A model generated the notes under the pieces. It was not told the origin of the DNA and did no database searches. It saw only the letters and a program-made list of their open reading frames with translations. A DNA stretch of 64,000 nucleotides from Pseudoxanthomonas mexicana (lineage in GTDB: Bacteria; Pseudomonadota; Gammaproteobacteria; Xanthomonadales; Xanthomonadaceae): positions 30,646-94,645 of the forward strand of contig NZ_LSIF01000051.1 of NCBI RefSeq assembly GCF_001556105.1, written 5' to 3'. Every line of letters starts with the position of its first letter. Position 1 is the stretch's first letter. Shown piece after piece: positions 38,700-46,621 of this stretch. Both the position numbers and the translations under genes were made by a program.

Positions 38700-38869
38700 G
38701 GCTGTTCTCCACCGTTGGGCCTGCGCGGAGCAGGCGGGGACTGCGACGGACGCGTTGTGGCCCGCGCCATGTCCATCGCGCGGGTCGTCCCGAATTCTTG
38801 CGCCGGGGTGCAGACAGCGTCAAATGACTTTCGGCATACGCGCTGCGTCGCACTGCCCGGATCGTGCGA

Positions 38870-40498
38870 TCAGCCCAGGCTGCGCGCCGTGTTGATGATG
38901 TTGATGCCGTTGAAGCGCGTGGTCGCCGAGCCGTGCGACACGGCGGAGACCTGGCTGGGTTGGCCCTTGCCATCGAAGAACGAACCGCCCAGGCGGAAGT
39001 CGCGCGCGTCGCAGATCGCGGTGCAGGCGTTCCAGAACTCCGGCGTGCGGATCTGGTAGGCCGCGTCCTCGATCTGGCGGGTGACCTGGCCGTTCTTGAT
39101 CTCGAAATACAGCTGGCCGCCGAACTGCGCGTTGTAGCGCTGCTGGTCGATGGAGTACGAGCCGCGGCCGTGGATGTAGATGCCGTTCTCCACGTCCTTG
39201 ACCATCTCCGCCACCGTCAGTGGTGCCTTGCCCGGCGCCAGCGAGACGTTGGCCATGCGCTGGAACTGCACGCTGCTCCACGAATCCGCATAGCTGCAGC
39301 CGTGCGAAGCGTCCTCGCCGAGGATATGCACCTCGTCGCGCGTGGCCTGGTAGTTGACCAGCACGCCGTCCTTGACCAGGTCCCAGCGGCGCGTCTTCAC
39401 GCCTTCGTCGTCGTAGCCCACGGCGCCCAGGCTGCGCGGCTCGGTCTTGTCGGCGGTGAAGGTGACGATCGGGCTACCCCACTGGAAACGCTGCTCGCGC
39501 TTGTCCAGGGTCGCGAAGCTGGTGCCGGCGTAGTTGGCCTCGTAGCCGAGCACGCGGTCCAGTTCCAGCGGATGGCCGACGTTCTCGTGGATGGTCAGGA
39601 ACAGGTTGGACGGGTCCAGCACCAGGTCGTACTTGCCGGGCTTCACTGACTGCGCGGTCAGCTTGGCGCGCGCCTGCTTCGCTGCCGCCACGATGTCTTC
39701 GCGCAGGTCGTAGGACGCGCCGTACGCCACCACGCCGCCGGGCAGCGCGATCTTGTCGGCCGGGTTGGCGTCCAGGTATTCGTAGCCCATGCCCATCGGC
39801 GCGGACAGGCCATCGCGGGTCTTGAACTTGCCGGTCGCCTTGTCCACCACCGTCACCGTGAAGGGCACCCAGATGCGGTGCACGTCCTGGTCGATGTAGG
39901 AACCATCGGTGCTGGCGAAATACTTCTGCTCGTTGATGACGAACATGCGCGACGCGGCGAAGCTGGCACCGGCCGCCAGCGCCGTGGCATTGGCGCCGAG
40001 CAGCAGGTCGACCTTGTCCTTCACCGGTACCGCCATCGCGTTCTTCACGAGCGGGGTCTTCCATGCCACCTCGCCCACGCCGGTCAGCGGCGCCAACTGC
40101 ACCGGCTTGCCCTGGATGCGGGCATTGGCGCGTGCGATGGTGACGGCCTGGCGCGCAGCCGCGGCGACGCCGTCCGGCGTCTGGTCGTTGGTCGCCGCGA
40201 AGCCCCATGCGCCCTGCGCGATCACGCGCACGCCGATGCCGGACGACTCGGTGTTCACCACGTTCTGTACCTTGTCCTCGCGCGTGATCAGCGACTGCCG
40301 CAGGTAGCGGCCGATGCGCACGTCGCAGTAGGTCGCACCCGCGGCGGTCGCTGCCGCCAGCGCGGCGTCGGCCAGGCGCTTCTTCTTCGCCACGTCGCCG
40401 GGTTCGAGCAGGGCTTCGGCGGCGATGACGCGTGTACCTGGCAGGGCCAGGCCGGCGAAGGTCAGTCCACCGAGGGCGAGGAAGTCGCGTCGTTGCAT
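38870..40498 (-). CDS. Tat-exported TldD-like metalloprotease, copy B
   Basis: The 542-residue paralogue of copy A begins MQRRDFLALGGLTFAGLALP (twin-arginine signal) and has the motif HENVGH in the same position and the same SFFDGKGQPSQVSAVSH end with Asp in place of Cys. I start it at 40498 because the 31 residues before are Arg/Thr-rich and precede the signal. It is the first gene of the ten-gene same-strand cluster; a 170-bp spacer separates it from copy A. An 8-bp inverted repeat lies directly before its start codon. Confidence 0.88.
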   Translation of the reverse strand: MQRRDFLALGGLTFAGLALPGTRVIAAEALLEPGDVAKKKRLADAALAAATAAGATYCDVRIGRYLRQSLITREDKVQNVVNTESSGIGVRVIAQGAWGFAATNDQTPDGVAAAARQAVTIARANARIQGKPVQLAPLTGVGEVAWKTPLVKNAMAVPVKDKVDLLLGANATALAAGASFAASRMFVINEQKYFASTDGSYIDQDVHRIWVPFTVTVVDKATGKFKTRDGLSAPMGMGYEYLDANPADKIALPGGVVAYGASYDLREDIVAAAKQARAKLTAQSVKPGKYDLVLDPSNLFLTIHENVGHPLELDRVLGYEANYAGTSFATLDKREQRFQWGSPIVTFTADKTEPRSLGAVGYDDEGVKTRRWDLVKDGVLVNYQATRDEVHILGEDASHGCSYADSWSSVQFQRMANVSLAPGKAPLTVAEMVKDVENGIYIHGRGSYSIDQQRYNAQFGGQLYFEIKNGQVTRQIEDAAYQIRTPEFWNACTAICDARDFRLGGSFFDGKGQPSQVSAVSHGSATTRFNGINIINTARSLG

Positions 40499-40503
40499 GT
40501 CGA

Positions 40504-40529
40504 AGTCCGGAAACGGAAGCCTCCGGACT
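40504..40529 (-). promoter_or_regulatory. Inverted repeat in the leader of TldD copy B
   Basis: AGTCCGGA (40504-40511) and TCCGGACT (40522-40529) are perfect 8-bp arms around ten bases. On the minus strand the hairpin ends six bases before the start codon and covers the ribosome-binding region, so it could control translation of the whole cluster. Confidence 0.4.
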
Positions 40530-40622
40530 GTCGTCGGCGCGCGCCGCAGCGTCAAGTGACGCCGGTCATGCCGCGGCGACGTGGTGCACAATGCGCCTCA
40601 TCCCGCACAGGAATCGACCCGC

Positions 40623-41456
40623 ATGAAATCCCGTCCGGTCGCCCGACCCGAGAACGACGACGAACAGCCGCGACTGGCGGTACTGATCGATGCCGACAAC
40701 GCACAACCCGCGGTCATCGAAGGCCTGCTGGCGGAAACCGCCAAATACGGTGTCGCCAGCGTCAAGCGCATCTACGGCGACTTCACCAGCACCCGCATGA
40801 CCCAGTGGAAGCAGGCGCTGCTGAAGCACTCGATCAACCCGGTGCAGCAGTTCGCCTACACCAGCGGCAAGAACGCCACCGACAGTTCGCTGATCATCGA
40901 CGCGATGGACCTGATGTACACGCGCCGGTTCGACGGCTTCTGCCTGGTCTCCAGCGACAGCGATTTCACCCGCCTGGCGCAGCGCCTGCGCGAGGAAGGG
41001 CTGACGGTCTACGGCTTCGGCGAGCGCAAGACGCCGGATGCCTTCGTGCAGGCCTGCGACAAGTTCATCTACGTCGAGGTGTTGCGCAGCGAAGTGCCGG
41101 CACCGCCGCCGCCCACGACGCCTGCCCCGGCGAAGAAGGTGGCCAAACCCGCTGCGAAGAAGCCCGCCGCGCAGGCGGAGCCGACCGCCGCACCGGCGGT
41201 GGAGGCTGGCAAGCATGAATCGCTGCCGCTGCGGCTGATCCGCCAGGCCATCGAAGAGGCCAGCGACGACCAGGGCTGGGCCTTCCTCGGCAGTGTCGGC
41301 AGCTACCTCAACAAGGTGCGCCCCGATTTCGACACCCGCCTGTACGGACACAAGAAGCTCAGCGACCTGCTGAAGGCGCATCCGCGCCACTTCACCGTCG
41401 AAGAGCGCAGCGGAGAGAATGGCCTGAAGCGCGTCTACGTGCGTTCGGCCGGCTGA
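40623..41456 (+). CDS. NYN-domain RNase-like protein with LOTUS/OST-HTH domain
   Basis: The 277-residue protein has an N-terminal NYN (PIN-like) domain, residues 17-150: acidic residues Asp23 and Asp25 in LIDADN, later CLVSSDSDFTRLAQRLRE, and the motif VYGFGERKTPDAFVQACD. A basic Pro/Ala/Lys linker (about 158-195) leads to a C-terminal OST-HTH/LOTUS domain (LLRLIRQAIEE-like, then LGSVGSYLNKVRPDFDTR). This is the layout of Limkain-b1-type proteins. NYN domains are metal-dependent RNases; the RNA target is unknown. It is followed by a TGATG junction with the methyltransferase gene. Confidence 0.88.
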   Translation: MKSRPVARPENDDEQPRLAVLIDADNAQPAVIEGLLAETAKYGVASVKRIYGDFTSTRMTQWKQALLKHSINPVQQFAYTSGKNATDSSLIIDAMDLMYTRRFDGFCLVSSDSDFTRLAQRLREEGLTVYGFGERKTPDAFVQACDKFIYVEVLRSEVPAPPPPTTPAPAKKVAKPAAKKPAAQAEPTAAPAVEAGKHESLPLRLIRQAIEEASDDQGWAFLGSVGSYLNKVRPDFDTRLYGHKKLSDLLKAHPRHFTVEERSGENGLKRVYVRSAG

Positions 41457-42055
41457 TGGCGACGGACAAGCCGTTCGCGCCGTCGTGCGAACGCAACCAG
41501 AGGCCGATCCTCGAGGTCCTGCAGCGCCATCTCGGCGACACGCGCCGCGTGCTCGAAGTCGGCAGCGGCACCGGCCAGCACGCGGTGCATTTCGCGGCGG
41601 CGATGCCGTGGCTGGCCTGGCAATGCAGCGACCGTGCGGACAACCTGCCGGGCATCGCACAGTGGCTGGACGACGCGGCGCTGCCCAACCCGCGGCAAGC
41701 GATCGAACTGGATGTCGACGGGTCGTGGCCCGATTCCGGGTTCGATGCCGTCTTCACCGCCAACAGTTTGCACATCATGGGCTGGCCTCAAGTCGAAGCC
41801 TTCTTCGCCGGCGTCGGCGCGGTACTCGAACCCGGCGGGCTGCTGGCGGTCTACGGCCCCTTCAACTACGGCGGCGACTTCACCAGCGACAGCAACCGCG
41901 CCTTCGAGCAGTGGCTGAAGGATCGCGATCCGGTGTCCGGCATTCGGGACTTCGAAGCCGTCGATGCGCTGGCGCGCGCCATCGGGCTGGTGCTTATCGA
42001 GGACAACGCCATGCCGGCGAACAACCGCTGCGCGGTCTGGCAGCGCGTGACCTGA
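41456..42055 (+). CDS. DUF938 SAM-dependent methyltransferase-like protein
   Basis: The 199-residue protein has the Rossmann motif VLEVGSGTGQHAVHFA near residue 32 and the DUF938 markers PFAPSCERNQRPIL at the N-terminus and FNYGGDFTSDSNRAFEQWL. Members are predicted S-adenosylmethionine methyltransferases of unknown substrate. The ATG shares one base with the stop of the NYN gene, indicating coupling; a strong terminator follows. Confidence 0.88.
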   Translation: MATDKPFAPSCERNQRPILEVLQRHLGDTRRVLEVGSGTGQHAVHFAAAMPWLAWQCSDRADNLPGIAQWLDDAALPNPRQAIELDVDGSWPDSGFDAVFTANSLHIMGWPQVEAFFAGVGAVLEPGGLLAVYGPFNYGGDFTSDSNRAFEQWLKDRDPVSGIRDFEAVDALARAIGLVLIEDNAMPANNRCAVWQRVT

Positions 42056-42068
42056 TCCGGGGGTAAAG

Positions 42069-42096
42069 AAAAACCCCGCCGAGGCGGGGTCTTCTT
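42069..42096. terminator. Bidirectional terminator between DUF938 and IOR genes
   Basis: CCCCGCC (42074-42080) and GGCGGGG (42083-42089) form a tight stem with A-rich sequence before and T-rich sequence after it, between convergent genes. Confidence 0.85.
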
Positions 42097-42097
42097 C

Positions 42098-45000
42098 TTA
42101 TGCGGCCTGCACGATGTGCAGTGCCTTCGGATTGCGCCACAGGCCCAGCAGCTCCGCCTCGCGCGCCTTGGCGGCGTGCTGGTGCTTTTCCTTGACGTGG
42201 CCGTAGCCGCGGATGTGCTCGGGAATGCTGGCGATCTCCACCGCCAGGCCCAGCTTGCCGGCATCCAGCGCGGCCAGCAGTTCGCCGGTGGTCTTCTCGT
42301 AGTCCGCGATCAGCTGGCGCTCGCCCTTGCGCTCGTCGGTGTAACCGAACACGTCGAACGTGCCGCCGCGCAGGAAGCGCAGCTTCGCCAGCAGGCCGAA
42401 GGCCTTGAACACCCACGGGCCGTATTCCTTCTTCATCAGGCGGCCGTGCGCGTCCTTCTTGGCGAACAGCGGCGGCGCCAGGTGGAAGTGCACCTCGTAG
42501 TCGCCGTCGAACTGCTGCTGCAGGCGGCGCTGGAACTCGCCACTGGTGTACAGGCGCGCGACTTCGTACTCGTCCTTGTACGCCATCAGCTTGAAGAAGT
42601 AGCGGGCCACCGCCTCGGTCAGCGCGGTCGAGCCGGGCGCCCTGGTGTTCTCGGCGCTGCGCACCTGCGTCACCAGGTCGGTGTAGCGGCGGGCGTAAGC
42701 GGCGTCCTGGTACTCGGTCAGGAACGTGGTGCGGCGTGCGATCAACTCGTCCAGCGAGCGCGACAGGCGCAGATCGTCCAGCGGCAGGAAGGCGACGTCC
42801 GCGTCGCCCGCGCCGTCTTCCGGCAGGCCACGCAGCTCGCTCTCGTTGCCGGGATTGCGCGGCGCCGCGTTGGCGCCCCACTCGGTGCTTTCCCATTCGC
42901 CCGGCGGCAGCACCTGCAGGGCGCGCGGCGTGCGTTCGCTCTCGGTCTGTGTGTTGCGGATCAGGCCGGCGGCTTCCTGCACCGCCTGCGGGTTCACCAC
43001 GGCCAGGCGGCCCCAGGCGAACGCGGTCTTGTTCATCTCGACGGCGGCGCCGTTGAGTTCGACCGCACGCATGATGGCGTCGTACGAAATCGGCACCAGT
43101 CCCTGCTGCCACGCATAGCCCAGCATGAAGAGGTTGCTGCCGATAGCGTCGCCGATCAGCGCGGTCGCGATCTGCGTGGCATCGACCAGCAGCGGGTCGC
43201 GGCCGCCCAGGGCGACCTTCACGCCGGCGACGATGTCGGTGGCCGGGAACTGCATGTCCGGATGGGTGGTGAATGTGCCCGGCATCGCCTCGTAGGTGTT
43301 CAGCACCACCTGCGAGCGCTCGCCGCGTACCTTCGACAACACCCAGTAGTCGTTGACCACCACCATGTCGCAGCCCAGCACCAGGTCGGCTTCGCCGGCG
43401 GCGATGCGCACGGCATGGATGTCTTCCGGCGTGCGCGCGATGCGGATGTGCGTGGTCACCGCGCCGCCCTTCTGCGCCAGGCCGGTCTGGTCGAGCACGC
43501 TGGCGCCCTTGCCTTCCAGGTGGCCGGCCATGCCGAGCAGCGCGCCGATGGTCACCACGCCGGTGCCACCGACGCCGGTGATCAGGATGTTCCAGGGTTC
43601 GCCGAGGTCGGACTTGAACGCGGGCGCCGGCAGCGCGGCGAGCAGGTCGGCGGCGTTCGCCTTCTTGCCCTTGCGCGGCGTGCCGCCGTGCACGGTGACG
43701 AAGCTGGGGCAGAAGCCGTCGACGCAGCGGAAGTCCTTGTTGCAGTTGGACTGGTCGATCTCGCGCTTGCGGCCGAACTCGGTTTCCTTCGGCAGCACCG
43801 ACACGCAGAAGCTCTTCACGCCGCAGTCGCCGCAGCCTTCGCACACCAGCGTGTTGACCATCGTGCGCTTGGCCGGGTCCGGCAGCTTGCCGCGCTTGCG
43901 GCGGCGGCGCTTTTCGGTGGCGCAGACCTGGTCGTAGATCAGGATGGACACGCCCTTGACCGTGCGCAGGCGGCGCTGCACATCGTCCAGTTCCTTGCGG
44001 TCGAAGAACTCCACGCCGCTCGGGAACAGTTCGCGCTTGCTCCACTTGCGGATGTCGTCGCTGACCAGGACGATCGTGTCGACGCCTTCCGCGCGCATCA
44101 TGTGCGCGATCTGCGGCACCGACAGCGTGCCGTCCACCGGCTGGCCGCCGGTCATGGCCACGGCGTCGTTGTAGAGGATCTTGTAGGTGATGTTCACCCC
44201 GGTGGCCACCGACTGGCGCACCGCCAGCGAGCCGGAGTGGAAGAACGTGCCGTCGCCGAGGTTCTGGAACACGTGCTCGGTCTCGGTGAACGGCGCCTGC
44301 CCCGACCACGTCACGCCTTCGCCGCCCATGTGGGTGAAGGTGTCGGTGTCGCGGTCCATCCACGTGACCATGTAGTGGCAGCCGATGCCACCGAGCGCGC
44401 GCGAACCTTCCGGCACCACCGTGGAGGTGTTGTGCGGGCAGCCGCTGCAGTAGTGCGGCACGCGCGGGAAGTTGGCGCGCGGCAGCGCCATCTCGGCTTC
44501 CTTCTCCTCCATCCAGCGCAGGCGCTGCTCGATGGACTCCGTGGTGAAGAAGCGCTGGATGCGGCGGCCGATGACGCCGGCGATGGTCGCCGGGGTCAGT
44601 TCGCCGGTGGACGGCAGGATCCACTCGCCGCCTTCGTCGTACTTGCCGACGATGGACGGGCGCGTGCCCGCGCTGGCCGGCCAGTTGTAGAAGTACTCCT
44701 TCATCTGCCGCTCGATGAAGGCGCGCTTCTCCTCCACCACGACGATGTCTTCCAGTCCCTTGGCGAACTCGGTGATGCCCACCGGTTCCAGCGGCCAGGT
44801 CATGCCGACCTTGTAGACGCGGATGCCGATGTCTGCGCAGGCCTGCTCGTCCAGGCCCAGGTATTCCAGCGCCTGCAGCACGTCCAGGTAGCTCTTGCCG
44901 GTGGTGACGATGCCGAGCCGCGCACGCGGCGAATCCAGCACGATGCGGTCCACGCCGTTGGCGCGCGCGAACGCCTGCGCCGCGGCGACCGCGTACTTGT

Positions 45001-45805
45001 GCAGGCGCATCTCCTGGTCCAGCGGCGGATTCGGCCAGCGGATGTTGAGGCCGCCGGCCGGCATGGCGAAGTCTTCCGGCAGGATGATCTCGCGCGCGAA
45101 CGGATCCACCTGCACCGACGCCGACGACTCCACCGTCTCGGCGATCGTCTTGAAACCGATCCAGCGGCCGGTGTAGCGGCTCATCGCCCAGCCCACCAGG
45201 CCCAGGTCGAGGATGTCCTGCACGCCGGCCGGGTTCAGCACCGGCATCATCGCGCTGACGAATTCGTCTTCCGAGCCGTGCGGCAGCGTCGAGCTGCGGC
45301 AGTTGTGGTCGTCCGCCGCCAGCGCCAGCACGCCGCCGAACTTCGAGGTGCCGGCGGCGTTGCCGTGCTTGAACACGTCGCCGCAGCGGTCCACGCCGGG
45401 GCCCTTGCCGTACCACATGGAATACACGCCATCGACCTTGGCGCCGGGGAACAGGTTGGTCTGCTGCGTGCCCCACACCATGGTGGCGCCCAGGTCCTCG
45501 TTGAGGCCGGGGGTGAACTTCACCCCGGCGGACTCGAGATGCTTGCGCGCCCGCCACAGCTCCAGGTCGAAGCCGCCCAGCGGCGAGCCGCGGTAGCCGC
45601 TGATGAAACCGGCGGTGTTGAGGCCCGCAGCCTGGTCGCGCAGCCGCTGCATCAGCGGCAACCGCACCAGTGCCTGCACGCCGCTCAGGTAGATGCGGCC
45701 ATCGGTGCGCGTGTACTTGTGTTCCAGCGTGTAGTCGCTGTCGATCACCCCGATCTGCGGCGTGTTGGCGGACGAGGGGGAGGTGAGTTCGGCGGTGCTG
45801 GTCAT
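42098..45805 (-). CDS. Fused indolepyruvate ferredoxin oxidoreductase
   Basis: The 1235-residue protein fuses both halves of indolepyruvate:ferredoxin oxidoreductase. In order it has the pyrimidine-binding part (AGFISGYRGSPLGGFDLE), the TPP-binding part (SGCPHNTSTVVP, GGIGCHYMVTWMDRDTDTFT, YNDAVAMTGGQ), a 4Fe-4S segment (CEGCGDCGVKSFC and SNCNKDFRC) and the gamma/IorB-like domain (ILITGVGGTGVVTIGALLGM). It converts aryl-pyruvates to aryl-acetyl-CoA with ferredoxin as acceptor, often in aromatic amino acid breakdown. I take the Met at 45805 (TSTAELTSPSS); Met at 45865 is an alternative. Neither has a clear ribosome-binding site. Confidence 0.9.
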   Translation of the reverse strand: MTSTAELTSPSSANTPQIGVIDSDYTLEHKYTRTDGRIYLSGVQALVRLPLMQRLRDQAAGLNTAGFISGYRGSPLGGFDLELWRARKHLESAGVKFTPGLNEDLGATMVWGTQQTNLFPGAKVDGVYSMWYGKGPGVDRCGDVFKHGNAAGTSKFGGVLALAADDHNCRSSTLPHGSEDEFVSAMMPVLNPAGVQDILDLGLVGWAMSRYTGRWIGFKTIAETVESSASVQVDPFAREIILPEDFAMPAGGLNIRWPNPPLDQEMRLHKYAVAAAQAFARANGVDRIVLDSPRARLGIVTTGKSYLDVLQALEYLGLDEQACADIGIRVYKVGMTWPLEPVGITEFAKGLEDIVVVEEKRAFIERQMKEYFYNWPASAGTRPSIVGKYDEGGEWILPSTGELTPATIAGVIGRRIQRFFTTESIEQRLRWMEEKEAEMALPRANFPRVPHYCSGCPHNTSTVVPEGSRALGGIGCHYMVTWMDRDTDTFTHMGGEGVTWSGQAPFTETEHVFQNLGDGTFFHSGSLAVRQSVATGVNITYKILYNDAVAMTGGQPVDGTLSVPQIAHMMRAEGVDTIVLVSDDIRKWSKRELFPSGVEFFDRKELDDVQRRLRTVKGVSILIYDQVCATEKRRRRKRGKLPDPAKRTMVNTLVCEGCGDCGVKSFCVSVLPKETEFGRKREIDQSNCNKDFRCVDGFCPSFVTVHGGTPRKGKKANAADLLAALPAPAFKSDLGEPWNILITGVGGTGVVTIGALLGMAGHLEGKGASVLDQTGLAQKGGAVTTHIRIARTPEDIHAVRIAAGEADLVLGCDMVVVNDYWVLSKVRGERSQVVLNTYEAMPGTFTTHPDMQFPATDIVAGVKVALGGRDPLLVDATQIATALIGDAIGSNLFMLGYAWQQGLVPISYDAIMRAVELNGAAVEMNKTAFAWGRLAVVNPQAVQEAAGLIRNTQTESERTPRALQVLPPGEWESTEWGANAAPRNPGNESELRGLPEDGAGDADVAFLPLDDLRLSRSLDELIARRTTFLTEYQDAAYARRYTDLVTQVRSAENTRAPGSTALTEAVARYFFKLMAYKDEYEVARLYTSGEFQRRLQQQFDGDYEVHFHLAPPLFAKKDAHGRLMKKEYGPWVFKAFGLLAKLRFLRGGTFDVFGYTDERKGERQLIADYEKTTGELLAALDAGKLGLAVEIASIPEHIRGYGHVKEKHQHAAKAREAELLGLWRNPKALHIVQAA

Positions 45806-45972
45806 GGCGGGCCCGTGAAAGCGGCTGGCGAGGCCCGAAAACCCCTCGGGCGTGAAGGCGCGCATTGTAACAGCGGCATTTTCTGTGATGCCGGTCACTT
45901 CGTTGTTGTGCGTTGCAGCGGTTAGGATGGGGGCGGGGGCTGTTCGCGTTCTTTGGTAGTCCGGGGGAAGTC

Positions 45973-46605
45973 GTGAAATCAGGTACAGGCATGCTGCTGG
46001 CCATGGCGCTGGCATCGGTGGTGTTTTCCGCACGCGCACAGAGCGTGCCGAAACCCAAGGAGTTCTATTTCGACGTCGATCGCGCGGCGGTGCCCGTGGT
46101 CGCCATCACCGGTGCCGAGGGTGATGCGCTGGTCGACCAGCTGGTGAAGGCGCGCGAACGGGGGCGCAAGACCGTCGAGGCGACCACGCAGCTCGCACAC
46201 ATCGCGGCCAACGATGGGCGCAAGGACCTGAGTCTGCAGCTGTACCAGCAGGCACTGGGCAGCGCGCAGTCGGGCGGCAGCCTGTGGCGGTCGATCAGCT
46301 GGAACTATGGGTGGGATCTCTTCCGCCTGGGCGAACACCAGGCGGCATTGCAGCAGTGGTCGCCGCTGATCGGTGCCGTGGGTGGTGCCTCGTGGGTGCC
46401 GCCGACGTTCGCACTGGCGCTGTGGAAGCTCGACCGCAAGGACGAAGCCGTGCAGTGGTTCGGCGCCGCGGTGCGCACCGAGCCGCTGCTGTGGACCGAC
46501 GCGCGCAACCATGCCGGGCTGCTGCCGGGCTGGCGGCAGGAAGACCGCGACACGCTGGCCGAAGTGCTGGGCGCCTGGCAGGCCAATCCGCCGGTCTGGC
46601 CGTAA
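45973..46605 (+). CDS. Periplasmic TPR-like protein
   Basis: The 210-residue protein starts at a GTG with GGGGGAAG just upstream; the encoded signal peptide (SGTGMLLAMALASVVFSARAQ) is cut after ARA. It holds TPR-like helices (TTQLAHIAANDGRKDLSLQL, YQQALGSAQSGG, LGEHQAALQQWSPL, ALWKLDRKDEAVQWFGAAV). No enzymatic motif is seen. It is divergent from the oxidoreductase and 16 bp upstream of the gamma-glutamyltransferase gene, so it may be co-transcribed with it. Confidence 0.75.
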   Translation: MKSGTGMLLAMALASVVFSARAQSVPKPKEFYFDVDRAAVPVVAITGAEGDALVDQLVKARERGRKTVEATTQLAHIAANDGRKDLSLQLYQQALGSAQSGGSLWRSISWNYGWDLFRLGEHQAALQQWSPLIGAVGGASWVPPTFALALWKLDRKDEAVQWFGAAVRTEPLLWTDARNHAGLLPGWRQEDRDTLAEVLGAWQANPPVWP

Positions 46606-46621
46606 CGCGTAAGATCGGCGG

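Noticed and set aside
42116..45925. A 1269-codon plus-strand frame opposite the indolepyruvate oxidoreductase
   Set aside because: Composition is antisense-like (Arg, His, Gln, Val strings). The minus strand has complete, recognisable enzyme domains.
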